Source: Chloroflexota bacterium (GTDB taxonomy: Bacteria; Chloroflexota; Anaerolineae; Fen-1058). Taken from it: DNA of 21,695 nt. Shown here in pieces: positions 1 to 8,055 of the stretch; position 1 is the first letter of the stretch; the number at the start of each line of letters is the position of its first letter. The notes under the pieces were generated by a model. That model worked only from the letters and a program-made list of their open reading frames with translations, was not told the DNA's origin and ran no database searches. A program made the position numbers and the translations under genes. The stretch is from the NCBI GenBank assembly GCA_016219235.1, contig JACRBO010000126.1, forward strand, positions 1 to 21,695, in the 5' to 3' direction.

Positions 1-1295
1 AGCGGCAGCGTGGGGATGGGCGTGATCATGAACATGCCCGTCTCGGTCTGCCACCACGTATCCATGATGGGGCAGCGCTCTTTGCCGATGTTCTTGAAAT
101 ACCAGCGCCACGCCTCGGGATTGATCGGTTCGCCGACGGAGCCAAGCAAGCGCAGCGATGACAAATCGCGGCGATTGGGCCACGCCTCGCCAAAGCGCAT
201 CAGGCCGCGAATGGCCGTAGGCGCCATATACAGCACGTTGACGCCAAACTTCTCGACGATGCTCCACCACCGATCGGGATACGGATACGTCGGCGCGCCT
301 TCGTACATCACGCTGGTTGCGCCCAGAATCAACGGCCCGTACACGATGTACGAGTGGCCCGTAATCCAGCCCGGATCGGCCGCGCACCACCAGCGGTCTT
401 CATCTTTCAGATCGAACACGTATTTCAGGGTGGCCGCTACGCCCACCTGATAACCGCCGTGTGTATGCACGATGGCTTTGGGCTTGCCGGTCGTGCCCGA
501 CGTGTAGAGCATGAACATCGGGTCTTCGGCATCGAGGATCTCTGTGGGGCAGCGGTAGTCGGCGATGGGCAGCGCCATCAGATCGTGCCACCACATATCG
601 CGGCCTTCTTCCATGTCGATCGGCTGGCCGGTACGTTTGAAGACGACAACGTGCTCGACGATGGGCGCGCGCTTGATGGCCTCGTCGGCGATCTTCTTCA
701 ACTCGATGATCTTGCCGTTCATGAACGAGCCGTCGCAGGTGATGACCACGCGCGATTGCGAGTCTTCGATGCGGCCATGCAGCGCCTCGGTGGAGAAGCC
801 GCCGTATACCACCGAGTGCACCGCGCCGATCTTGGCGCAGGCCAGCATGGCGATAGGCAGTTCGGGCACGCGCCCCATGTAGATGGTGATGCGGTCGCCC
901 TTCTTGACGCCCAGCGCTTTGAGCACGCTGGCGAACTTGCTGACTTCGCGATTGAGGGAGAAATAAGAGAAGGTGCGCTGCTCACCCTTCTCGCCTTCCC
1001 AGATCAGAGCGAGTTTGTTTTTGCGAGCGGTCTTCAAATGTCGATCGATGGCGTTGTGTACGATGTTCGTGCGCGCGCCGACGAACCACTTGTAGAACGG
1101 TTTGTTGGACTCGTCCAGCACTTGCGTCCACGGCGCGTGCCAATCGACGAGTTCTTTGGCGCGCTCTTCCCAGAAGCCGACGTAATCAGCGTCGGCCTGT
1201 TGGGCCATTTCATCCCAACTCTTGATGTGCGCCTGAGCGATCACATCGGCCGATGGATAATAGAACTCAGCCTGGTTGCTGTCAGATTCAGCCAC
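1..1295 (-). CDS. acs: Acetyl-CoA synthetase (AMP-forming), N-terminal part, cut by window edge
   Basis: Activates acetate with ATP to acetyl-AMP and then to acetyl-CoA in the cytoplasm. Reading the minus strand from a GTG at 1295 gives 431 uninterrupted codons to the window edge; the family is usually about 640-660 residues, so the C-terminal lid domain with its acetylatable lysine is missing here. Visible are the N-terminal ACS region (FWEERAKELVDW about 41-52), the ATP-binding loop YTSGTTGKPK at about 264-273, the ADPGWITGHSY segment at 307-317 and WWQTETG at about 414-420, all diagnostic of acetate-type enzymes. The start was chosen because an in-frame TAG lies four codons upstream and a strong GGGAGGAG ribosome-binding site sits just before the GTG. 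It has its own promoter and follows the glycosyltransferase operon on the same strand, so it is probably a separate unit. Seen: sequence and motifs. Known: reaction. A propionyl-CoA synthetase is less likely given the tight ACS match. Confidence 0.95.
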   Translation of the reverse strand, partial: MAESDSNQAEFYYPSADVIAQAHIKSWDEMAQQADADYVGFWEERAKELVDWHAPWTQVLDESNKPFYKWFVGARTNIVHNAIDRHLKTARKNKLALIWEGEKGEQRTFSYFSLNREVSKFASVLKALGVKKGDRITIYMGRVPELPIAMLACAKIGAVHSVVYGGFSTEALHGRIEDSQSRVVITCDGSFMNGKIIELKKIADEAIKRAPIVEHVVVFKRTGQPIDMEEGRDMWWHDLMALPIADYRCPTEILDAEDPMFMLYTSGTTGKPKAIVHTHGGYQVGVAATLKYVFDLKDEDRWWCAADPGWITGHSYIVYGPLILGATSVMYEGAPTYPYPDRWWSIVEKFGVNVLYMAPTAIRGLMRFGEAWPNRRDLSSLRLLGSVGEPINPEAWRWYFKNIGKERCPIMDTWWQTETGMFMITPIPTLP

Positions 1296-1354
1296 GGCTC
1301 CTCCCTATTCAATTTGAGATTTTAGATTGCTGTTCGGACTGCGAGGTGGGCGAA

Positions 1355-1383
1355 AGTATAGCATAGGCGGAATCAATGATCAA
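1355..1383 (-). promoter_or_regulatory. Candidate sigma-70 promoter of acs
   Basis: On the minus strand TTGATC (1378-1383) is followed after exactly 17 bases by TATACT (1355-1360). The -10 is preceded by TGC, giving the extended form TGnTATACT. It lies about 60 bases upstream of the GTG start. The -35 matches four of six consensus bases and abuts the inverted repeat at 1383-1426. Position and spacing are seen; activity is inferred. Confidence 0.55.
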
Positions 1384-1426
1384 CACCTGCACTTGAGCCG
1401 CAAGCGGTTTGGTGTGGTGCAAGTGT
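1383..1426. repeat. Imperfect inverted repeat between glycosyltransferase operon and acs
   Basis: Arms acacctgcactt (1383-1394) and tggtgcaagtgt (1415-1426) pair at 9 of 12 positions and enclose a smaller hairpin (ccgc/gcgg at 1398-1407). It lies 10 bases after the stop of the upstream gene and touches the acs -35 box, so it could end the operon transcript, bind a regulator, or both. There is no T-run, so it is not a standard intrinsic terminator. A related element occurs at 11778-11818 upstream of the aminotransferase gene. Confidence 0.6.
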
Positions 1427-1435
1427 GACCAATGA

Positions 1436-3598
1436 TCAAGGCTTGATCTCAACCTCGCGGAGGTGGAGGTTGGCGTAGGGAGCGGCCTGCGGGTCGTGCA
1501 GGGTCAGGCGTAGCCGGGTCACGTTGAGCGGCGCGCCAAAATCAATTTTCACGGTCGAGTCAGGTGACAGCCCTGTGTCTGATTGCTCAAAATGCAGCGA
1601 CTGTTGATCGCTCGTCGTCACGTCGATGGCGAGCGTCACGGTCGGGCTGGTGGTGGCGACAGCGACGCCTGAGACAGCGACCGGCGTGGTGAAGATCAAC
1701 TCGATGATCGCCGGATTGACCTCCTGCGTGCGGATCAGCGTCGCCGGATCGCCATCGTAGAGCAAATCGATCGAGCCGATGTCGAGCCGTGAATGGGCAA
1801 TCATCAACGGTTGTCCCTGCCACTCGATCGTTTCACTCAGCAACTTCGAACGCGCTTCACTTTCGGCGGCGAACAGCCCATCGGCCTGGGGCGAGTAGGA
1901 CAGGCGCGCGAAGGTGAAGCCGGGTGTGCCATCGGGATAGGGCAGGGTGCTTTCGACGGACTGCACGGTGAACTTGCCGCTGTCGATCACGCGCTGGTAA
2001 TCGTCGCGATTGAGCACCAGCGTTAGCGCGTCGATGTCGTAGCGCTCGTGCACAACAGCGTTGAGATCAAACAGTTGGATGTGCGGTTCGGTCGGCGCGA
2101 AGAACGCCTTCAGCACTTCCGGGCCGTTGAGCCATGTCGATGCGATCCACACTTTGCGTTGCGGGTCGGCGTTGACGAGGCGCTGCGCTTCCGCGAAGAC
2201 TTGCGGCCCGCCATATTGCAGGCCCGTCAGGCCGTAGTTGTCGTACCAGGTCGGGCCGTTGGTCGTCGCGTCAATCAACATGATGAGGTTGATCGACGCG
2301 AGGAGCGCGCCCGCGCCCAACGCCAACGACCGATAAGCCACTCGCCGCCCGATAATCTCTAGCAACGCGATTAGGCCCAACGCACTGAGCAGCGCCGCGG
2401 GTACGACGAAGACCAGAATGCGCAAGACGTAGGCCGAGACCAGCACTCCGCCAGCGGGGGCGATCAGCAGCGCAATCAACAAGGTGCGCTGCGGGGCTAA
2501 GCGTGCTTTTTTCAAGACGATCGCCAGACCGACGCTGAAGAACGGCAGCAGATAGAGGGGCAATTGAGCATAGCCCTTCATCTGATGCCGGATCAAATCG
2601 CGCGTGTTGTCGGACGCGAACCAATCATCGGGGCGCAGACCGTTCCAGTATTCTTGTAACAGGCGGCCCAGTTTTTCGCTGAACGACAGGGACTGTGTCC
2701 AGTACGAATCGAGCAAGCGTAGATGCTGATTGATTTCAGCGCTATTGTCGGCGTAGAACCGTGCGTAGGGCGCAACGACGATGATAAACACTACGAGCGC
2801 AGCGATCAGCAAGCGCGGCCGGGTGCGCAATGTGTGGACGTGGTAGCGCGCATCGACGATCAACAACAGCAGGCCGGTGAGCACCACTCCCAACTGACCG
2901 CCGTTGTACGCATAGAACGACAGTGCGCCGCAGAGCAGGGCGGTGAGCAGGTGGCGTGGTCGATCGAGGCGATAGCGTAAATAGAAATAGATGAACCACG
3001 CGAAAAAACTGACCCACAGCGGGTGCTCGAAGGCGGTGCGTGAATGCAAGAACCACGCGGGTGTGATCGAGAGCAGCAACGAACCGATCCACCAAAAACG
3101 GACTTTGAAGGCATCGCGCAGAATCAGACCAACGGCCAGCGTACCCGATAGCGTGATCAGGACAACTACGGTGCGTGTGACAAACATCGATAAGCCAAAC
3201 AACGCCGTCGGGATGACCTGTGCGTAAACGCTGGTGCTGAGGCTGGTGACCAGCCCGTTCTGAAAATAGGTCGGCAGGAAAACGTCGTGGGCATCGCGCA
3301 GGCCGTTGCTTAATAACTCGGCGGCACGCACGGCATTCACCGCTTCATCGGTGAAGAAATAGATGGGCCAGCGTTCCAGCGCGATCAGACGTGTGAGAAA
3401 AAAGAGCAGCGCGGTGAGGGAGAAGAGCGCAGTATCAAACGTGAAGCGGTGCGGCTGACGAGTGACGAGTGACGAGTGATTAGGGGCAATCGACGTGCGC
3501 GAGTTGGCGCGGTGCTTCGCTCGCCGCCGATACCAGACGATGACGACATCGGCGGCGAGCGCGAGAATGACCAACAGCAAGAGTGTTGAATCGATCAC
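1436..3598 (-). CDS. GT-C (family 39-like) membrane glycosyltransferase with C-terminal discoidin-like domain, paralogue 1
   Basis: A 720-residue polytopic membrane protein. An N-terminal TM helix (about 4-23) and a basic linker precede a GT-C core with roughly ten further hydrophobic helices. The first extracytoplasmic loop has FFTDEA (Asp84-Glu85), the position of the catalytic acidic pair in GT39/ArnT-like enzymes that use polyprenyl-phosphate sugars; RTAFEHPLW follows at about 187-195. From about residue 600 a soluble beta-rich domain begins with HSRLDIGS and LYDGDPATLIRT, resembling F5/8-type (discoidin) carbohydrate-binding domains. It is a close paralogue of the gene just upstream, 39 bases away, and is last in the operon. 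The GTG start at 3598 has AAGGA about four bases before it. The linker contains the peptide SSLVTR encoded by a 7-bp tandem repeat. Donor and acceptor are unknown; protein O-glycosylation or cell-surface glycan decoration are both possible. Confidence 0.85.
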   Translation of the reverse strand: MIDSTLLLLVILALAADVVIVWYRRRAKHRANSRTSIAPNHSSLVTRQPHRFTFDTALFSLTALLFFLTRLIALERWPIYFFTDEAVNAVRAAELLSNGLRDAHDVFLPTYFQNGLVTSLSTSVYAQVIPTALFGLSMFVTRTVVVLITLSGTLAVGLILRDAFKVRFWWIGSLLLSITPAWFLHSRTAFEHPLWVSFFAWFIYFYLRYRLDRPRHLLTALLCGALSFYAYNGGQLGVVLTGLLLLIVDARYHVHTLRTRPRLLIAALVVFIIVVAPYARFYADNSAEINQHLRLLDSYWTQSLSFSEKLGRLLQEYWNGLRPDDWFASDNTRDLIRHQMKGYAQLPLYLLPFFSVGLAIVLKKARLAPQRTLLIALLIAPAGGVLVSAYVLRILVFVVPAALLSALGLIALLEIIGRRVAYRSLALGAGALLASINLIMLIDATTNGPTWYDNYGLTGLQYGGPQVFAEAQRLVNADPQRKVWIASTWLNGPEVLKAFFAPTEPHIQLFDLNAVVHERYDIDALTLVLNRDDYQRVIDSGKFTVQSVESTLPYPDGTPGFTFARLSYSPQADGLFAAESEARSKLLSETIEWQGQPLMIAHSRLDIGSIDLLYDGDPATLIRTQEVNPAIIELIFTTPVAVSGVAVATTSPTVTLAIDVTTSDQQSLHFEQSDTGLSPDSTVKIDFGAPLNVTRLRLTLHDPQAAPYANLHLREVEIKP
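3457..3484. repeat. GACGAGT heptamer array inside glycosyltransferase paralogue 1
   Basis: Three exact units of gacgagt (3457-3477) and a degenerate fourth (3478-3484) lie inside the reading frame, encoding SSLVTR in the linker between TM helix 1 and the GT-C core. The same heptamer is at the corresponding place in the neighbouring paralogue. A 7-bp unit is not a multiple of three, so a change of copy number would shift the frame. Confidence 0.9.
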
Positions 3599-3603
3599 GT
3601 ATT

Positions 3604-3635
3604 CCTTGTCTACTTGTTTCCTTATCTACTTCTTT
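3604..3635. repeat. 16-bp tandem repeat filling the gap between the two paralogues
   Basis: Two 16-bp units (ccttgtctacttgttt at 3604-3619 and ccttatctacttcttt at 3620-3635, two mismatches) make up nearly the whole 39-bp gap. On the coding strand each unit holds AAGG, and the last one doubles as the ribosome-binding site of the downstream gene. The same family recurs at 20782-20807 after the permease stop. Confidence 0.85.
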
Positions 3636-3637
3636 CC

Positions 3638-6034
3638 TCACCGCAGTTTAATCTCTCGCACGTGGATGTGAGCATCGCCAATCGCATTGAGGTCTTTGAT
3701 GTCGATGCGGATGGCCCGGATCGGTCCAGCCGGCGCGGGATCAAATGGAAAGTCGTTGGTAGGATCGGGACCGGTTTGCAGATAATCGCGGTTGTATATT
3801 TGCGTCTCGCCACTGACCAGCGTCACCGTGATGGCGGCGTTGAAGTTCATCGTCGCGGTGGTCAGCGTGACACCCGCCAGTGTGCGCGGCTCCGGGAAGG
3901 TGAGCGTGATGAAGAACGGGTTATCGACGACGGTGCGCACCAGCGTGAACGGATCGCCGTCGAAAGCACTGGTAATCGGCCCGATGTCGAGCCGCGAGTG
4001 CACGGTCTTGACGGTCTGCCCATCGAGCGCGAGGTCTGATTCTTGCGGGCGGCGGCGCGCGGCATCTTCTTCGGCAAAGATGGCAGACGCTTGCTCGGAG
4101 TAGTTCAGCCGCACAAAATAGAAGCCGTCGCGGCCATCGGGATACTTGATGGTGCGTTCGACGCGAATATTGGCGAACTTGGCATCGAGCAGGTTGCGCT
4201 GATATTCATCGGCCGTCATCACCAGCAGCATGTTATCGTCCAGTGGCCGTTGGCTGAACATGTAGGCGTCGATATTGCCCATCTGCACGCGCAGCTCGTC
4301 CGGCATGAAGAACATCAGCAGCGCGTCGGTGCCATTGGCCCACGTCGGTGAGACATAGACGCGCGTCTGCGGCGACTCGCGCAACACGTCTTTTACTTCT
4401 TCAAAGATCTGTTGGCCGCCATATTGCAGGCCGCCCATACCATAGTCGGTGTACCAGGTCAGGCCGTTGGTCAGTGAGTCGTTGAGCATGAACAGGTTGA
4501 AGCCCGCCAGCACGGCGAATGCGCCGATTGCGACGGGGCGATACTTCCAACGCTTGGCAATCAACTCAAGGATGGCGATCAAACCGATCGAGGCGAGTAA
4601 GGCTGCCGGGATCATCATCACCAGCACACGCAGCACCAGGGTCTGCACGAGCACACCGCCGATCGGCGCGATAAACAGCGCGATCAATGCGGCGCGATAC
4701 GGCGATGACTTGAAGTTCTTCAGGCACAGCAACAAGCCTAACAGCGTAAACGGCAGCGTGACGGGCAGCAGCAGGCCGTAGCCTTTCATCTGATGCCGGA
4801 TCAAATCACGAGCGTTTTCGGGCGCGTACCAATAATCGGGACTGAGACCAAACGCGAACTCCTGCACCAATCGATTGAGCTTCTCGTCCATCGAGATCGG
4901 CTGTGTCCAGTACGAATCGAGAATGCGCAGGTGCTTAAAGGTCTCGTCGGAGTGATCGGCGTAGAAGCGCAGGAAGGGCAGCGCCACCAGGAGCAATACA
5001 ATCGCGGCAGCAGCCAGCAGTCGGGGGTTGTGGCGCAGCGTTTGATAGTGATAGCGCGCATCCGAAATGAGCAACAATAGGCCGGTGACGACCACACCCA
5101 ACTGCGCGCCGTTGTACGAATAGAACGACAGCGCACCACAGCCAAACGACAACAGTAAATACTGCGGTTTGTCGGTGCGATAGCGCAGATAGAAGTACAA
5201 GAACCACGCATAGAACGCCACCCACAACGGATGCTCGAACGCGGTGCGCGAGTGCAGAAACCATGCGGGCGTGATCGACAGGATCAGTGTGCCGATCCAC
5301 CAGAAGCGCAGTTTGAAGATGTCGCGCAAAATCAGCCCGATTGCCAGAGTGCCCGACAGCGCGATCAGCGCGGGCACGGCGCGCGTCACAACAACTGAGA
5401 ATCCGAACAAAAGGTAGGGGATGACCTGTGCGTAAACGCTCGTGCTCAGGCTCAGATATTGCCCGTTGGCAAAGTACGTGGGGAACCACTGGCCCGCGCC
5501 GTCGGTGAAGCCGTGCCGGATGAAGTCGGCCGCCAGCAGCGGATTGATCGCTTCGTCGGTGAAGAAGTAGACCGGCCAACGATCGAGGCCGATCAAGCGG
5601 GTGAGCGCAAAGACCAGGCCCGCCAGCACGAAGAGCTGCATGTCGAGCGAGCGCAGCCAGGCTGGTAATGAGTAACGAGTGACGAGTGACGAGTGACGAG
5701 TCCCACGGGGAGGCTTCGCACTGACGAGTGATGAGACCGACGTCCCATGGGGATGCTGCGCGATGGTACGTGGTACATGCTGCGTGCCGGACGCTACTGC
5801 CGGGGCCGAGTCAGGTTGAGGCTTTGCTGTGAGTGGCGTCGCTTGGGCTTTGACCGACCTGGACAATGTAGCAGACCGAGTGGGCGCCGTAGGCCGATCG
5901 GATGTAACAGGTGTCGCTTGCGCGCTGGCTTCTCCGCGCGCGGCCAATCGACCACCTGATCGTCGCCTGAAGAAGAGCACGGCGTTGAGGGCCATGAGCA
6001 TCGCAACGACTGCGCCGTACAGGGCTTTTTTCAT
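3638..6034 (-). CDS. GT-C (family 39-like) membrane glycosyltransferase with long linker and C-terminal discoidin-like domain, paralogue 2
   Basis: A 798-residue paralogue of the next gene. TM helix 1 (about 5-22) is followed by a basic, Ala/Pro/Thr-rich linker of about 105 residues, then the GT-C core with FFTDEA (Asp160-Glu161), STSVYAQVIP and RTAFEHPLW, which are also conserved in the paralogue. About ten further hydrophobic helices follow. From about residue 665 a soluble domain starts with HSRLDIGPI and AFDGDPFTLVRT and ends HIHVREIKLR; it resembles discoidin-type beta-sandwiches and may bind acceptor glycan outside the membrane. The linker is 70-80 residues longer than in the paralogue and includes heptamer-encoded HSSLVTR. 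ATGA overlap (6031-6034) with the upstream gene indicates translational coupling. Seen: shared motifs and domain order. Known: GT39-type enzymes take sugars from polyprenyl phosphate. Acceptor unknown. Confidence 0.85.
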   Translation of the reverse strand: MKKALYGAVVAMLMALNAVLFFRRRSGGRLAARGEASAQATPVTSDRPTAPTRSATLSRSVKAQATPLTAKPQPDSAPAVASGTQHVPRTIAQHPHGTSVSSLVSAKPPRGTRHSSLVTRYSLPAWLRSLDMQLFVLAGLVFALTRLIGLDRWPVYFFTDEAINPLLAADFIRHGFTDGAGQWFPTYFANGQYLSLSTSVYAQVIPYLLFGFSVVVTRAVPALIALSGTLAIGLILRDIFKLRFWWIGTLILSITPAWFLHSRTAFEHPLWVAFYAWFLYFYLRYRTDKPQYLLLSFGCGALSFYSYNGAQLGVVVTGLLLLISDARYHYQTLRHNPRLLAAAAIVLLLVALPFLRFYADHSDETFKHLRILDSYWTQPISMDEKLNRLVQEFAFGLSPDYWYAPENARDLIRHQMKGYGLLLPVTLPFTLLGLLLCLKNFKSSPYRAALIALFIAPIGGVLVQTLVLRVLVMMIPAALLASIGLIAILELIAKRWKYRPVAIGAFAVLAGFNLFMLNDSLTNGLTWYTDYGMGGLQYGGQQIFEEVKDVLRESPQTRVYVSPTWANGTDALLMFFMPDELRVQMGNIDAYMFSQRPLDDNMLLVMTADEYQRNLLDAKFANIRVERTIKYPDGRDGFYFVRLNYSEQASAIFAEEDAARRRPQESDLALDGQTVKTVHSRLDIGPITSAFDGDPFTLVRTVVDNPFFITLTFPEPRTLAGVTLTTATMNFNAAITVTLVSGETQIYNRDYLQTGPDPTNDFPFDPAPAGPIRAIRIDIKDLNAIGDAHIHVREIKLR
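5667..5736. repeat. GACGAGT heptamer array inside glycosyltransferase paralogue 2
   Basis: Five contiguous heptamers (aatgagt, aacgagt, then three gacgagt; 5667-5701), a 21-base interruption, and two more (gacgagt, gatgaga; 5723-5736). They lie in frame in the linker and encode SSLV-type peptides at about residues 101-104 and 114-120. The location mirrors the array in the paralogue at 3457. Confidence 0.85.
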
Positions 6035-8055
6035 GAGGTTGACACACCCGGTTGAGTTTCAGTTTCGGGCTGCGCGTATGGCGCTCTGATCCACCAGACG
6101 ATTGCCAACGCGAGGCCCAACACGGTTAAGGTGATACCCAGCGGTACGTCCCACGGGCGATACCGAAATTCAAAGTGGCTGCGGCCCGCCGGCGCTTCAA
6201 CCGTGAGCCATTGGCTGCTGCCGAGTGACGCCGGCTGCCCGTCGCGGGACACCGTCCAACCGTCCCAGTTGTTTTCGTGCACGATGAGCGTGCCCGGCCG
6301 ATCGTTGTCGCAGTCCACATCGATATGGCCGCCGGTCGAGGCGGCCTGACAGGGCAGCGACTGCGAACCGCTGGCGAGCGTCGCGTACTCGTCGGCGGGA
6401 TTATGCAGGACGTACACCCCGAGCCGTGTTTTCACATAGGTCGCTGCCGTGACGTCTTCCGCGTGCCGCGTGGCTAAATAATACGCCGGTGGATTGTTCC
6501 GCCCCAGCCAGATCCACGGACGCCACACGTTAATCTTCAGGCCGGCTGCCAGCGCCAGTGGCGGCCAATAGCCCTCACCGTAAGGCGGACTGACCCATTG
6601 CGCGGTTGGCGTCTGCAAGTCGCTAATCAACTGCTCGGTGTTTGGGGGCGCGGGCACCAACCCTAAATAAGCGTCGCTGTATTCGTGGACCACCTGGATC
6701 GACAGGCCCAGGACGAGGCCGATCACCAGCCCTTTCAAACCCGGCGCGGCGTGTGCCAAAACCGATCGGGCTGCGGGCCGACGAAGCCCGGGCTGCGCCA
6801 GGATCAGATCAAGCCCCCAGGCCGCCAGCCCTAAAATCAGCGGCACGGCCAGCCCCAGCATCAGCGCTGGATAGCGCACTGCCGACAGGAAACTTAACGC
6901 CAGTGTGTCACGCAAGAATTTGAGCGGCAGCGCACTGGCCATGAGGATGAGCAAACCGATCGTGCCCAGCAAATAAACCAGTTGACGGCGCTGCGTGCGC
7001 GGCGCTAAACGAACAGCCGCGATCGATAACAGGATCGGTGTCCAGCCGATGAAGGCCGCGTACAGATAGCCGATCGGTGCCTTGTGCAGCTGCGTGCCAG
7101 CCAAGAACTCGGCATCCCGGATAACCAGATTGAGCGGTACATACTCTAGCGGCTGAGCGGTACCAAAGGCCAGGTCCACATCTTTGGCAAAGTTGGGCCA
7201 GAAATGCGCCAGCGGCGCGATCAAGACGGCGGCGATCATCACTGCCAATAGACCGGCTAACAGCAACTCTTTCGCCACCGCCCGCGACATGCCACGCCCG
7301 ATCGTATAGATCAGCAAAGTGGGTAACAGGCAAATCACGGCGGCGATTTGTAAATACCCTTGACCGGCCAACAGGGCCAGGCCCAGCACTACGCCTAATT
7401 TCACGGTGGACCGTCGCCGGCGGGTTAAGGCCAACTCAAGCGCCGGGGCGATGATCAAACTGCACGCGGCTGTCGAGATGACGATGCCGATGACGCCATT
7501 GGACAGGCGGCCCGCCAGATGCCCGCCCACCACGGCCAGCGCCGCACTCCATAAGCGCGGCACGATCCCTAGCCGCAGGACTTTCGCCAGCCACCACTGC
7601 GCGATGCCGGCCATCGCCAGACTGCCGATAAGCGTAATCTTGATGCCGTTGATCGCCCCCCACAGCACGGCGGGAATGACGACCAGCGGGTGGAGCACCG
7701 CGCCGTGCAGTTCAACAAACGCCGGTGCGCCGCCGTTAAGGGCGCCGTTCCACAGAACGCAGTCGCCGCACTGCGCGACATTTTGCCACACGAAGTAGGA
7801 CTGAACCGACAAACCGAACTCGCTGCCAAACGGCCAGGCACGCAGATCGAAGTTGAAATAGGCCCGGCCCACCCACATCGCCCACGCGACGATCACGCTC
7901 AGTTCAACCAGGGTCCGCCACCGGTGCAGCAGTCCGCGGAGCGCGCCCGGCAGCGACTGGCCCGCGCGTTGAATCCGGCGCACCAGCCAGGCCAGAATGA
8001 GTAACAACCCAATCAGGCTGATGGCCGACAGCGCCAGAAAAACGATCGGATTCAT
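6031..8055 (-). CDS. YfhO-like polytopic membrane protein
   Basis: A 674-residue protein with about a dozen hydrophobic helices from residue 4 to about 445, a soluble extracytoplasmic segment, and a final TM helix (about 638-658). The segment near residues 585-630 (HENNWDGWTVSRDG, then a beta-hairpin ending in FEFRYRPWDVPLG just before the last helix) is characteristic of the YfhO family, whose members are GT-C-like and in Firmicutes help glycosylate lipoteichoic acid. It overlaps both neighbours by ATGA, so it is in the middle of the operon. Inferred role: sugar transfer or presentation on the outer face together with the three GT-C proteins. No obvious acidic pair like the neighbours' TDEA was seen in the first loop, so a direct catalytic role is uncertain. 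The ATG at 8055 is supported by the overlap. Confidence 0.75.
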   Translation of the reverse strand: MNPIVFLALSAISLIGLLLILAWLVRRIQRAGQSLPGALRGLLHRWRTLVELSVIVAWAMWVGRAYFNFDLRAWPFGSEFGLSVQSYFVWQNVAQCGDCVLWNGALNGGAPAFVELHGAVLHPLVVIPAVLWGAINGIKITLIGSLAMAGIAQWWLAKVLRLGIVPRLWSAALAVVGGHLAGRLSNGVIGIVISTAACSLIIAPALELALTRRRRSTVKLGVVLGLALLAGQGYLQIAAVICLLPTLLIYTIGRGMSRAVAKELLLAGLLAVMIAAVLIAPLAHFWPNFAKDVDLAFGTAQPLEYVPLNLVIRDAEFLAGTQLHKAPIGYLYAAFIGWTPILLSIAAVRLAPRTQRRQLVYLLGTIGLLILMASALPLKFLRDTLALSFLSAVRYPALMLGLAVPLILGLAAWGLDLILAQPGLRRPAARSVLAHAAPGLKGLVIGLVLGLSIQVVHEYSDAYLGLVPAPPNTEQLISDLQTPTAQWVSPPYGEGYWPPLALAAGLKINVWRPWIWLGRNNPPAYYLATRHAEDVTAATYVKTRLGVYVLHNPADEYATLASGSQSLPCQAASTGGHIDVDCDNDRPGTLIVHENNWDGWTVSRDGQPASLGSSQWLTVEAPAGRSHFEFRYRPWDVPLGITLTVLGLALAIVWWIRAPYAQPETETQPGVSTS

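Noticed and set aside
354..1325. 323-residue plus-strand ORF
   Set aside because: It is antisense to acetyl-CoA synthetase, whose minus-strand reading has all family motifs; the plus-strand product is His/Arg/Asp-rich with no recognisable domain.
1383..1426. Standard intrinsic terminator for the glycosyltransferase operon
   Set aside because: The stem is imperfect and no T-run follows on the minus strand, so it is listed only as an inverted repeat.
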